Source: an uncultured Chitinophaga sp. (lineage in GTDB: Bacteria; Bacteroidota; Bacteroidia; Chitinophagales; Chitinophagaceae). Taken from it: a stretch of DNA of 41,245 nt. Position numbers and translations under genes: made by a program. The stretch lies in NCBI RefSeq assembly GCF_937874145.1, contig NZ_CALNBI010000024.1:1-41245 (forward strand), written 5' to 3'. Positions within the stretch are counted from its first letter, which is position 1. Every line of letters starts with the position of its first letter. Of the stretch, positions 32,808 to 39,962 are shown piece after piece. The notes below the pieces were generated by a model that was given only the letters and a program-made list of their open reading frames with translations, was not told the origin of the DNA and searched no databases.

Positions 32808-33141
32808 TACTTAACCTTTTGAGAATTGAGGCCAGTTCCTGATAGGTATGATAGAACCCCTTACAGGCGTCAATATAGCCGGTAGCGTTGCAGACCTTCG
32901 CCATTTGGTTAATGTTGTTCGCCATGCCGATGAGGGCTTGCCGATACTGGCGGCCATCTTCATCCAGCCGGGCGATCACCTTCCCCCGGAGGATTATTCC
33001 CCGCATGTAGGGCATGAGTTTCAGTCCGGCTTTTTCGGCCTGTTCCTTTAGATGGGCCAGTTCGTCCGCGTTCAACCTGATTCCGACCTGGTGTAGGCGT
33101 TTCTTTGGATTTGGGGGGCGTCCTCCTTTCTTTGCACACAT
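32797..33141 (-). CDS. Mobilization protein MobC-like
   Basis: The 114-residue protein has a basic N-terminus (CAKKGGRPPNPKKRLH) and a ribbon-helix-helix-like region (VGIRLNADELAHLKEQAEKAG), matching the MobC relaxosome family. It binds near oriT and helps the relaxase. The start is the ATG at 33141; the two codons before it begin with TTG. Overlaps the relaxase gene by 11 bases. Confidence 0.85.
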   Translation of the reverse strand: MCAKKGGRPPNPKKRLHQVGIRLNADELAHLKEQAEKAGLKLMPYMRGIILRGKVIARLDEDGRQYRQALIGMANNINQMAKVCNATGYIDACKGFYHTYQELASILKRLSNDK

Positions 33142-33158
33142 AAGCAAAAAATTAATGA

Positions 33159-33238
33159 TTGCCCGCTGGCGGGCAACCTTTTGCGACCAGCGGGAGCAAA
33201 AGCGAGCGAGTTTTTGCGAAGCAAAAACACCGCTCGCT
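33159..33238. other. Cluster of inverted repeats before mobC, candidate oriT
   Basis: Within 80 bases: TTGCCCGC-TG-GCGGGCAA (33159-33176), TTTTGC/GCAAAA (33179-33184, 33196-33201), and a compound hairpin with outer arms AGCGAGCG/CGCTCGCT (33201-33208, 33231-33238) and inner arms GTTTTTGC/GCAAAAAC (33210-33217, 33221-33228) around GAA. The compound hairpin is also the likely terminator of the HTH gene on the minus strand (TTTT follows it). Confidence 0.5.
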
Positions 33239-33246
33239 AAAACAAA

Positions 33247-33600
33247 TCAAATGACAGGGGATGACTGACCGGGCGCCCCATCCGGATAGAGCAATTGCTG
33301 AATATCGTTCCAGAGAAAATAAGCCCGCGACCGGACTTTATACCGTTTCAGCTTGCCACACTTGATCCAGTCGTAGATCGTGGGCCGGGAAACTTGAAAT
33401 AACTGGCAGACCTCGGCGATCTTTAGTAGGGGTTTGTAGGTGAGGCCGGGGGTAACAAATGTGGAACCAACTGCCGCCGGTTGCGCTTCCAACCGGCTTA
33501 CTTCCTCCCGCACCAGCAAACGCAGCTTCTGCCAGAATAACTCCGGCTCGAAAGGAAACAGCATTGGCGTGGTAGGCATTTCATTCTTTGCACTTTCCAT
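33247..33600 (-). CDS. HTH (MerR/excisionase-type) DNA-binding protein
   Basis: The 117-residue protein has an N-terminal helical part and a C-terminal HTH_17-type domain (LLKIAEVCQLFQVSRPTIYDWIKCGKLKRYKV), the layout of excisionases encoded by Bacteroidota mobile elements. It probably directs excision with the integrase and may regulate mobilization. Two palindromes lie upstream (33654-33680). Confidence 0.8.
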   Translation of the reverse strand: MESAKNEMPTTPMLFPFEPELFWQKLRLLVREEVSRLEAQPAAVGSTFVTPGLTYKPLLKIAEVCQLFQVSRPTIYDWIKCGKLKRYKVRSRAYFLWNDIQQLLYPDGAPGQSSPVI

Positions 33601-33653
33601 AGTTTACAGATTTAGGCTGTAAATATGGGGTTGCGGAGGCCCGGAATTGGTTT

Positions 33654-33680
33654 AAGTATACTTGTATTTAGTTAAATACA
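33654..33680. promoter_or_regulatory. Paired palindromes upstream of the HTH gene
   Basis: AAGTATACTT (33654-33663) adjoins TGTATTTA-GT-TAAATACA (33663-33680), both perfect. They lie about 55 bases before the HTH gene start and may be its operator or an excisionase binding site. Confidence 0.45.
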
Positions 33681-33693
33681 GTGAGATAGAAGG

Positions 33694-34416
33694 CTATTCG
33701 GGGTGATTAAACCGGATTTCCAGCTCTTTTAACATTTGAACACCTTTCGGAAACTGCATTTCCTCAAAGATAGTATATACCTCTTCGAAACTCTTGGCAA
33801 TCTCGGTTTGCTTTCTTTGCTCAATTTTTACCCGCTTCTCCTTTTTAAACAATAAGTCAAGTTCATTTTTCAGGCCCTTTTGGCTTACACCGAATATTTT
33901 GAGTAGCAGGCTTGCGGATTTATCGTTCGGGGTTAGATAATTGATTTCAGCGCATTTATCTAAAATATAATAAAGTAACACCAGCCCTCGCGTGGAAAGT
34001 TGCTCTCGCTTGCACTTTTCTGCCCAAATCCGCTGGTTTCCTTCGAACTCCGCTATCACTGTTTCCAGTTTAGGAAGAAAATCACTGGTAAAGGCGGGAC
34101 GGTATAAAAGGACGTATAAGGGCAAGTAAAGTAAAATCCCGACTACTAGTACTGTTAGGAGATAAGAGAAATTAAAACTGGCAAGAATTGCCATGAATAC
34201 AGTACCGCAGGTGGCTACCAAAGCCGCATAGTGAAACAAGGCCCAAAACCAAAAGTCGTTGATTAATTTCCGCCGGGTTGCGGCTATCGGCCAACTATCA
34301 AAATGCTCCAGATGCCTTTCGTGAGTTCTGCGGAAGTGCATTATTAAGTAATTATAGTTAGTTGACTGTTCAAATAGAATGAAAGACTTCAATCGCCGAA
34401 AAGAAAGAAAATCCAT
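33694..34416 (-). CDS. Unknown membrane protein of the element
   Basis: The 240-residue protein has two membrane helices at about residues 58-110 (ATCGTVFMAILASFNFSYLL and VVGILLYLPLYVLLY) and a long soluble C-terminal domain, partly helical and rich in Lys and Glu (LLLKIFGVSQKGLKNELDLLF). Not recognised. The start could also be the ATG at 34341 (MHFRRTHERHLE). The 155 bases before it are AT-rich with no gene. Confidence 0.6.
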   Translation of the reverse strand: MDFLSFRRLKSFILFEQSTNYNYLIMHFRRTHERHLEHFDSWPIAATRRKLINDFWFWALFHYAALVATCGTVFMAILASFNFSYLLTVLVVGILLYLPLYVLLYRPAFTSDFLPKLETVIAEFEGNQRIWAEKCKREQLSTRGLVLLYYILDKCAEINYLTPNDKSASLLLKIFGVSQKGLKNELDLLFKKEKRVKIEQRKQTEIAKSFEEVYTIFEEMQFPKGVQMLKELEIRFNHPE

Positions 34417-34571
34417 ATCCCTTTGATTTCTATCAAATTACTAAAAATTAACGAAGATTAATATTAAAAATAATTGGAGCTTACTTTACAATTAATCTAA
34501 AACCATTGATAAGTATTATTTTCGATCTCTTTATTCCAATAGATTTTCCTGTTTTTTGCAATAGTCAAGAC

Positions 34572-35171
34572 TCAAATAATTTTTGAAATTGCAGTACCTA
34601 CATTTTCAATAAAATCAATGGAAGTTGTCACTACAGCATCCGAAATCGGACGCCTAGTTTTATATACTGGTTCTATGTCAGCTTCGTGAGCTATCATATT
34701 GCGTCGATCTACGATTAAGCTAAGTTGCGTTTTGATGTTTACTTCGGTATCATGCATTAATAAGCTTACCTGTTGCCATAAGTTGGTTGAAGAAAATAAA
34801 GCAATTGCGTCCTTTACCTTATCAGGTTTCTGATAAGATTGCCAACCTAAATTTTTTCGAATTTCGGCCTCGAATATTGCATGAGGTGATGAGTGAGAAA
34901 GATTGCCTACAAGTTCTAATGAAACATTATGTTTTAAATATTTTTTCGTTGGTGCTCTAATTCCCCGAAATATTTCTATCATTCCAATAACAGTAATTTC
35001 ATGGATATAGTGGTCGAGAGCACTAACACCTAAAACTATGCAGGACCTTTTTACATTGTCAAAGTCAATAATTTTGGTTCCCCCCAAAGAGGCAGCAAGA
35101 GCGACAGATGCTAAATGCGTTTTCCTGATTTCCTCAATGTTAACCAGAAATTGATTGAACGCTGTCCTCAT
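34572..35171 (-). CDS. RiboL-PSP-HEPN-type domain protein
   Basis: The 199-residue, largely helical protein has the HEPN signature Arg157-x4-His162 (DRRNMIAHEADIEP), the catalytic pair of HEPN ribonucleases, and an upstream SALDHYIHE segment of the RiboL-PSP-HEPN group. Such proteins are often toxins or defence effectors that cut RNA. Its ATG overlaps the ParA-type gene's stop as ATGA, so translation is coupled. AT-rich like its partner. Nuclease activity is inferred. Confidence 0.65.
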   Translation of the reverse strand: MRTAFNQFLVNIEEIRKTHLASVALAASLGGTKIIDFDNVKRSCIVLGVSALDHYIHEITVIGMIEIFRGIRAPTKKYLKHNVSLELVGNLSHSSPHAIFEAEIRKNLGWQSYQKPDKVKDAIALFSSTNLWQQVSLLMHDTEVNIKTQLSLIVDRRNMIAHEADIEPVYKTRRPISDAVVTTSIDFIENVGTAISKII

Positions 35172-36187
35172 ATTGCCATACTAATTATATCGTCAGCAAA
35201 TCTATCAAATATGGTTAGGAACCTATCCCTAATTCTTTTATACTGGGTCAGAACTTTACCTTTGCCTAAGGACGAATCAGGAAGTTCATAGACTGGGACA
35301 CCAAGATGTTGAGCTTTGGGGATTAAGCCCTGAAAGTCAGGAATTTCTGCTATAGCATATCCTTTGGCTAATTGACCGGTAGTATATTTATGTGCGGGTA
35401 GAATCATTCCTTCCGAAGTCAAAGCTGGAATTAAATGCGTATTTACACAATCCGCTATCTCATCAAACCAAGTTTGAAATGATGCTGATGGATTATTATT
35501 CCTAATAGCATAGTTTTGAACAACAGTTCCTAGAAGTTGTGGCGTAGTAGTTGGAAATGGATAAGTACTTGTACCAAATGTTATTCGCGCGTCTTTTGCC
35601 CATTTTTCCCACTTCGGTAAAACATTAGAAAGCGCCCTTATTGCCATTACTGAAAAATAGTCAGGTGAGGTAGGAAGTATAAAATAGTTACTGATGCAGA
35701 ATAAGTTTTGATTCATAGAACTTAAACTTGGGTTCATATCAATTATTAAGTAATCAGCATTGTATTTGGCCGCTACCAAGATAAGAAACCAATTAAAAGC
35801 TCCTGGAAGATTTTTTAAAGTAGGAATGCTATTTGAAAGTTGGTGAGAAATGCTTAATGAAACTTCATATTCTGACAAATTAATATGCCCAGGAATTAAT
35901 AGCATATTTGAATTTTTAGGCTCTACATAACAATCAATTGCTTTCAAGGGCACTGGAATTGAATCAAACGCAGGGGCAATACCAGCCATTAGATTGTCAT
36001 TTGGTCTCGTTCGATAAAAATCATCAAAATCATCCCCTAAAATCAATCCGGTGAGATTACATTGCGGATCGGCATCCACTAAGATTACCTTTTTTCCCTT
36101 TCGCGCCAATTTCCAAGCTAAATTGTATGCTGTCGTTGTTTTGCTTACTCCTCCCTTATGATTAAACAGACATATTTTAATTGCCAT
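35168..36187 (-). CDS. ParA/MinD-type ATPase
   Basis: The 339-residue ATPase has a deviant Walker A box (residues 11-17, KGGVSKT), VDADPQCNLTGL near residue 40, and DYLIIDMNPSLS (Walker B type). C-terminal 130 residues are not recognised. There is no ParB gene or parS cluster in view. Its coupled partner is a HEPN protein, so it may be a sensor or switch for that effector rather than a partition protein, or it may aid element maintenance. AT-rich, with a strong -7 element upstream. Confidence 0.85.
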   Translation of the reverse strand: MAIKICLFNHKGGVSKTTTAYNLAWKLARKGKKVILVDADPQCNLTGLILGDDFDDFYRTRPNDNLMAGIAPAFDSIPVPLKAIDCYVEPKNSNMLLIPGHINLSEYEVSLSISHQLSNSIPTLKNLPGAFNWFLILVAAKYNADYLIIDMNPSLSSMNQNLFCISNYFILPTSPDYFSVMAIRALSNVLPKWEKWAKDARITFGTSTYPFPTTTPQLLGTVVQNYAIRNNNPSASFQTWFDEIADCVNTHLIPALTSEGMILPAHKYTTGQLAKGYAIAEIPDFQGLIPKAQHLGVPVYELPDSSLGKGKVLTQYKRIRDRFLTIFDRFADDIISMAI

Positions 36188-36202
36188 AGTTTTATTTTAA
36201 GA

Positions 36203-36210
36203 CAAAAATA
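36203..36210 (-). promoter_or_regulatory. -7 element of the ParA-HEPN operon
   Basis: TATTTTTG on the minus strand matches TAnnTTTG, 15 bases before the ParA ATG, followed upstream by an AT-rich stretch. Confidence 0.5.
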
Positions 36211-36410
36211 TAAGAATAAAAAGCCAATTATTTAGAATATGATCAAAAAGATTATGGAGGGGTCTCGTGAAAGTTAAACGGGATGGTAACTAAGCTGAAT
36301 ACATTAAAGCGAAGTGCATTATCGCCTTTTTTTATGATAAACTTGCTGATATTTCCTACATTTAATAAGTCATGTTAACCTCCGTAAAGATCATTGAAAA
36401 CAAAAGGGAA

Positions 36411-36432
36411 CTCGACTAAATACTCGACTAAA
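36411..36432. repeat. Paired 10-bp repeats near attR, probable integrase arm sites
   Basis: CTCGACTAAA at 36411-36420 and again at 36423-36432 (12-bp spacing), in the same orientation and spacing as the pair at 28933-28954. Confidence 0.7.
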
Positions 36433-36440
36433 AACAGAAA

Positions 36441-36459
36441 ACCCGCGCCAAGCGCGGGT
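36441..36459 (-). terminator. Terminator of tRNA-Asp, supplied by the element
   Basis: Stem ACCCGCGC/GCGCGGGT with loop CAA, then TTTTCTGTTTTT on the minus strand. It lies inside the element end and takes the place of the terminator now displaced to 28759-28777. Confidence 0.75.
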
Positions 36460-36472
36460 CTCTTCTAATTTT

Positions 36473-36490
36473 TGCGGACCGGACGGGACT
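36473..36490. repeat. Right attachment site (attR), 18-bp direct repeat
   Basis: TGCGGACCGGACGGGACT, identical to 28791-28808, forms the 3' end of the intact tRNA-Asp plus two bases. Confidence 0.85.
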
Positions 36491-36548
36491 CGAACCCGCG
36501 ACCTCCGCCGTGACAGGGCGGCATTCTAACCGACTGAACTACCGATCC
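36475..36548 (-). tRNA. tRNA-Asp(GTC)
   Basis: The 74-nt cloverleaf has acceptor arms GGATCGG and CCGGTCC, anticodon loop CTGTCAC with anticodon GTC, and T-arm GGGTTCGAGTCCC. No CCA is encoded. Its 3' half was restored on insertion of the mobile element. Divergent from gluQ, whose product modifies this tRNA. Confidence 0.97.
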
Positions 36549-36611
36549 TTTCCGTTAACCGGGTTGCAAATATAGCGACAAGTCTTGTAATTTTACAAAT
36601 CAATTTTTCAC

Positions 36612-37523
36612 ATGCCGCAAAACGACCATTCCCCTACACCCCAGGCGCCCCGCCTGACCCGTCTGGCCCCCACGCCCAGCGGATTCCTGCACGCCGGGAA
36701 CCTCCTGTCGTTCGCGGCCACCTTTGCCCTCAGCCTCCGCCTCAACGCAAACATCCTCCTCCGGATCGACGATCTCGACCGCGACCGGCTCCGCCCCGAA
36801 TACGTCGCCGATATCTTCGATACCCTCGAATTCATGGACATCCCCTGGCACCAGGGCCCTCGCAGCCCGGATGATTTCTACACGCACTGGTCCCAATCCC
36901 TCCGCACGGAATCCTACAATTCCCTCCTCAATTCCCTCCGCGAAGGTAGTCACGTTTTCGCCTGCGATTGCTCCAGGTCCCAACTACTGAATGGCATCTA
37001 CCCCGGCACCTGCCGGCATAAAAACATCCCGCTGGATCAACCCGGAGTTGCCTGGCGACTGAAAACAAACCCGGACGCACGCATCGCCATACGTTCCCTG
37101 GGGCCCGCAATCCCGCCCATGTCATTGCCGCCTTCGATGTACGACTTCGTGGTGCGCAAAAAAAACGGGGATCCCGCATATCAATTGGCATCTGTTGCCG
37201 ATGATCTCCATTTCGGCATCACCCACGCGGTGCGCGGAAATGACTTGTTACCTTCCTCCCTCGGCCAGCTCTACCTCGCATCGCTACTCCCGCCTAATGG
37301 ATTTGCTGACACTATTTTCTGGCACCACCCGCTGCTGGAAGGCCCCTCGGGCCATAAGCTCTCCAAATCCGCCGGCGATACTTCGATCCGACACATGCGC
37401 GCGCAAGGCCTTTCGCCTGCAGATATCTGCACCGCCATCGCACGTATGTCGGACCCGCATGCAACGCCCCAAAGCGCCCGTGAACTGGGCGATTGGTTCG
37501 TGCAGCAACAACGTGTTGCGTAA
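36612..37523 (+). CDS. gluQ: Glutamyl-Q tRNA(Asp) synthetase
   Basis: The 303-residue truncated GluRS relative attaches glutamate to queuosine-34 of tRNA-Asp and does not charge the tRNA 3' end. It has HIGH-type His27-AGN30, a zinc site Cys118-x-Cys120, Tyr130 and Cys134 as in E. coli GluQ-RS, and a KMSKS-like HKLSKS. It lacks the anticodon-binding domain. It lies 64 bases from the tRNA-Asp gene, facing away. An inverted repeat TTGTAA-TT-TTACAA lies at 36585-36598. Confidence 0.93.
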   Translation: MPQNDHSPTPQAPRLTRLAPTPSGFLHAGNLLSFAATFALSLRLNANILLRIDDLDRDRLRPEYVADIFDTLEFMDIPWHQGPRSPDDFYTHWSQSLRTESYNSLLNSLREGSHVFACDCSRSQLLNGIYPGTCRHKNIPLDQPGVAWRLKTNPDARIAIRSLGPAIPPMSLPPSMYDFVVRKKNGDPAYQLASVADDLHFGITHAVRGNDLLPSSLGQLYLASLLPPNGFADTIFWHHPLLEGPSGHKLSKSAGDTSIRHMRAQGLSPADICTAIARMSDPHATPQSARELGDWFVQQQRVA

Positions 37524-37524
37524 A

Positions 37525-38145
37525 TTACTTCACAGGCTCCCGGAGAATCGTTTTCAGTTTCTCCTGCGGCGTTTTCCGGAAATCGGAAAGGTAAATTTCA
37601 TGGTGCAACCCGTTGTGGGAAAGGTTTTGCGCCACCATGAACTCATGCATCACCTGCAGCGACTCACCCTCGCGGCTGAACGGCCCCTTATGCAACATCT
37701 GTACGGATTTGCCTTCGTGCATGCTGAACAACGACACTTTCTCCGCTTGCGGAACGCCCTTCTTCACCGCAGTGGCAATGCCTGCCTGGATATCTTCCGC
37801 CGTCACGAAATCGGGGAGGCGGATTAGCAGCCGGTACGACCATTCGCTGCGGGGCACTTTCACAGGTGCATCGGCCATCGTAAGCCCTGGGAAGGCCTGC
37901 ATGTCGAACCACCACTGGCCCTCCAGTTTGGCGACGGTGAAGTCGTTGCCGCGCTCCTTGCAGCGGAATTTGATCGCATAGGCTACGGGGTACAAAGCGG
38001 CCACGTTAGCGGCAAACGCTTCGCCCGACGGGTCACCGGTGCCGGTGAGTGAAAGGTACTGTGCCGGCCCGATATCCACGATCTCGGGTCGGGTGGGTGC
38101 ATGGTAGTAGGTTTTGTACTTTTTAGTAAGGTCCAGTTTTTCCAT
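37525..38145 (-). CDS. GyrI-like small-molecule-binding domain protein (copy 2)
   Basis: The 206-residue paralog of the protein at 2481-3083 shares DLTKKYKTYY, a GNDF motif, a WWFD motif, and the end HHEIYLSDFRKTPQEKLKTIL. No DNA-binding domain. The start is the ATG at 38145 (MEKLDLTKKY). The same 16-bp operator-like site lies 33 bases upstream, suggesting common control by the WYL regulator at 3132-4091. It ends 2 bases after the convergent gluQ. Confidence 0.8.
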   Translation of the reverse strand: MEKLDLTKKYKTYYHAPTRPEIVDIGPAQYLSLTGTGDPSGEAFAANVAALYPVAYAIKFRCKERGNDFTVAKLEGQWWFDMQAFPGLTMADAPVKVPRSEWSYRLLIRLPDFVTAEDIQAGIATAVKKGVPQAEKVSLFSMHEGKSVQMLHKGPFSREGESLQVMHEFMVAQNLSHNGLHHEIYLSDFRKTPQEKLKTILREPVK

Positions 38146-38178
38146 CGGTGAATTTTGACGCAAGTAAATTTCCGGGGC

Positions 38179-38194
38179 TGACAACCGTATGTCA
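38179..38194 (-). promoter_or_regulatory. Operator-like site TGACAACCGTATGTCA (copy 2)
   Basis: Identical to 3119-3134 over all 16 bases and followed by similar bases (CAGTAG here, CAGGAG there). It lies 33 bases before the copy 2 start and contains TACGGTTG, near a -7 element, in the gene's direction. Confidence 0.65.
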
Positions 38195-38248
38195 GTAGCA
38201 TGCATTATTTATTTTTATTAACTTCCGACTTAACTAAAACAACATCCT

Positions 38249-38584
38249 ATGAGCAAATTCGTCATCACCAAAAGATCTGACGGTGAATTTCAGTTTAACC
38301 TGAAAGCCGGAAACGGGGAAAACATCCTCAGCAGCGAAGGGTATTCTACCAAAGCCGCATGCCAGAATGGAATCGATTCCGTTCGGAACAACGCCCGGCA
38401 GGATGAGCGCTTCGACCGCAAAACGAACGCCGGCGGGAAGTTCTATTTCAACCTGAAAGCCGCCAACGGTCAGATCATCGGCACCAGCCAGCAATACACC
38501 ACTGAAGCGAGCCGCGACGGCGGAATCGAATCCGTAAAGAAAAATGCGCCCGATGCGGAGGTGGACGATCAGTCGGCCGCCTAG
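38249..38584 (+). CDS. YegP/DUF1508 family protein
   Basis: The 111-residue protein is made of two tandem DUF1508 repeats: KFVITKRSDGEFQFNLKAGNGE with GIDSVRNNA, then FYFNLKAANGQIIGTSQ with GGIESVKKNA. Function unknown. A good terminator follows. Confidence 0.92.
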   Translation: MSKFVITKRSDGEFQFNLKAGNGENILSSEGYSTKAACQNGIDSVRNNARQDERFDRKTNAGGKFYFNLKAANGQIIGTSQQYTTEASRDGGIESVKKNAPDAEVDDQSAA

Positions 38585-38611
38585 CCGTAGTACCTGCATA
38601 CGATACTAATT

Positions 38612-38634
38612 AGCCTGCACCCGCAGGCTTTTTT
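38612..38634 (+). terminator. Terminator of the YegP-type gene
   Basis: Stem AGCCTGC/GCAGGCT with loop ACCC, followed by TTTTT, 28 bases after the stop. Confidence 0.8.
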
Positions 38635-38637
38635 CAT

Positions 38638-39381
38638 CTATATCGCTTTGGTATCATGCTGTAGTCGTGGCTGGCGCTTACTTTTGTTGGGCTTTCTGTC
38701 ATTTTCCTCCTTTTTCAGTGTATCGCCTTTAGCCCAAAAAATCATGTCCAGAAGTTTTAAATCAGTCAGTTCACTAATCTTTAATGCATTTGATTTGTCT
38801 GCCGACGAAATCGCATGTCTAAGCTTTCGCAACAATGGTTTATTGTCAGCTATCCATTTTTTGTAAGCTGCACCGATAATGCAATAGGAATAAAAGAAGC
38901 CTTCTCTGTGTAATTTGAAATATACTCTAACGTAGCTATCAAGACAATAATATTCATTGGGATTAACGGTATGGGCCAGCTTGGTGAAGAAAGATGCAAG
39001 GTTCCGTTCCTTATCCTCGTCATTAAATTTTGCGTGCATGAAGAAGTTTGTATAAGCTTCAAATGGGGACTTTTCTATCAGGTTGACAATTGTATATTTT
39101 TGGGATTCCATTTGCGCTCTTAGTTCTGCCTTTATGCCCCTCGTCAAGCTGTAGGCTTTAGCGAATTTATTTATGAATCCTTCCTGCATCGAATTATGAA
39201 TTTTTCCTGCCTGTGAAAGATATATCTTGTGGAAGGATGCAGTTTTAGCGGTATTGATGAATTTGTTAAGAAATACTGCTTCAACCAAATCGGGGATTGA
39301 GTTGGGATTGATTTCGCTTTCGATTTTTCTATAGGTTGCATTTACTACATAATCGAAATACATGTCTCTTAATTGTTCCAT
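38638..39381 (-). CDS. Unknown AT-rich protein beside tRNA-Ser
   Basis: The product is 247 residues, mostly helical, with no recognised family and no membrane segment. It has many aromatic residues (NPNEYYCLDSYVRVYFKLHREGFFYSYC) and a basic tail (KKEENDRKPNKSKRQPRL). The start is the ATG at 39381 (MEQLRDMYFDYV). Its base composition is lower in GC than its neighbours, and it lies just downstream of a tRNA-Ser gene, a common site for insertion. I found no duplicated tRNA end. Confidence 0.65.
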   Translation of the reverse strand: MEQLRDMYFDYVVNATYRKIESEINPNSIPDLVEAVFLNKFINTAKTASFHKIYLSQAGKIHNSMQEGFINKFAKAYSLTRGIKAELRAQMESQKYTIVNLIEKSPFEAYTNFFMHAKFNDEDKERNLASFFTKLAHTVNPNEYYCLDSYVRVYFKLHREGFFYSYCIIGAAYKKWIADNKPLLRKLRHAISSADKSNALKISELTDLKLLDMIFWAKGDTLKKEENDRKPNKSKRQPRLQHDTKAI

Positions 39382-39509
39382 ACTGGCGCTTTCTCTAAAA
39401 ATACAGCTTACGCTTGTAAAAGCTAACTGTGGTAATTGGGCCAGATATAAACTCTTCCTAAAAATCAAAAAATGCCCAAAGACCGAAGTCAATGAGCATT
39501 TAAAGCTTG

Positions 39510-39596
39510 CGGAGGAGAAGGGATTCGAACCCTTGATAGGCTTTCACCTATACACACTTTCCAGGCGTGCCAGTTCAACCACTCCTGCACTCCTCC
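39510..39596 (-). tRNA. tRNA-Ser(GGA)
   Basis: The 87-nt tRNA has acceptor arms GGAGGAG and CTCCTCC, anticodon loop CTGGAAA (anticodon GGA), a long variable arm (TATAGGTGAAAGCCTATC) and T-arm GGGTTCGAATCCC. No CCA encoded. Confidence 0.95.
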
Positions 39597-39668
39597 GGCG
39601 GTTGAATTATTCAATTCAGGGTTGCAAAGATAGACTTTTGTTGAAACTTTCCAATTTATTTTTTGGAA

Positions 39669-39914
39669 TTATTGACCCTTCCAGGCCATCCGCATATACA
39701 CCCCGCCTTTCTTCAGTTCCTCCAGCATCTGCCGGAGCCGCTTTTCGCGGGTTTCTTCCCGCACGGCGCGGGTGATCCAGGACAGATAATCGTTTTGCTG
39801 ATAAGCCGGCCGGGCTTCGTATTGTTCTATCAGCCCCTCGCGCTGTAAAGCCTCCGCAATATAGCCGGGCATCGGCTGAAGGGGCCTTCTCAGATTACTG
39901 AAATCGCGTTGCAT
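39669..39914 (-). CDS. YdeI/OmdA-family small protein
   Basis: The 81-residue protein matches the C-terminal domain of the YdeI/OmpD-associated family: PGYIAEALQREGL, then YLSWITRAVREETREKRLRQML. Its role is not well defined; it has been linked to envelope stress. Short for the family, which often has an N-terminal domain too. Upstream is TATCTTTA, near TAnnTTTG. Confidence 0.75.
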   Translation of the reverse strand: MQRDFSNLRRPLQPMPGYIAEALQREGLIEQYEARPAYQQNDYLSWITRAVREETREKRLRQMLEELKKGGVYMRMAWKGQ

Positions 39915-39962
39915 GGTTAAATGGTTGAAGGTTTTAACAATATAAAGATACCATGCCTCTGC

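Larger units (their letters stand above)
28791..36490. mobile_element. Integrative mobilizable element in tRNA-Asp
   Basis: About 7.7 kb bounded by the 18-bp repeat TGCGGACCGGACGGGACT. It holds a tyrosine integrase at the left end, an XRE repressor, mobC and relaxase, an excisionase-like HTH protein, and a ParA/HEPN cargo. There are no conjugation (tra) genes, so it would depend on a helper to transfer. The element's end restores an intact tRNA-Asp 3' half and supplies its own terminator. Paired CTCGACTAAA repeats lie inside both ends. Confidence 0.85.

Noticed and set aside
35168..36187. Plasmid-type partition locus (parA with parB and parS)
   Set aside because: No parB-like gene or repeated parS sites are seen around the ATPase gene. 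The coupled partner is a HEPN protein.
28441..36600. CRISPR array or cas genes in the island
   Set aside because: The repeats seen are single pairs of attachment or arm sites. No regular repeat-spacer series or cas gene is present.
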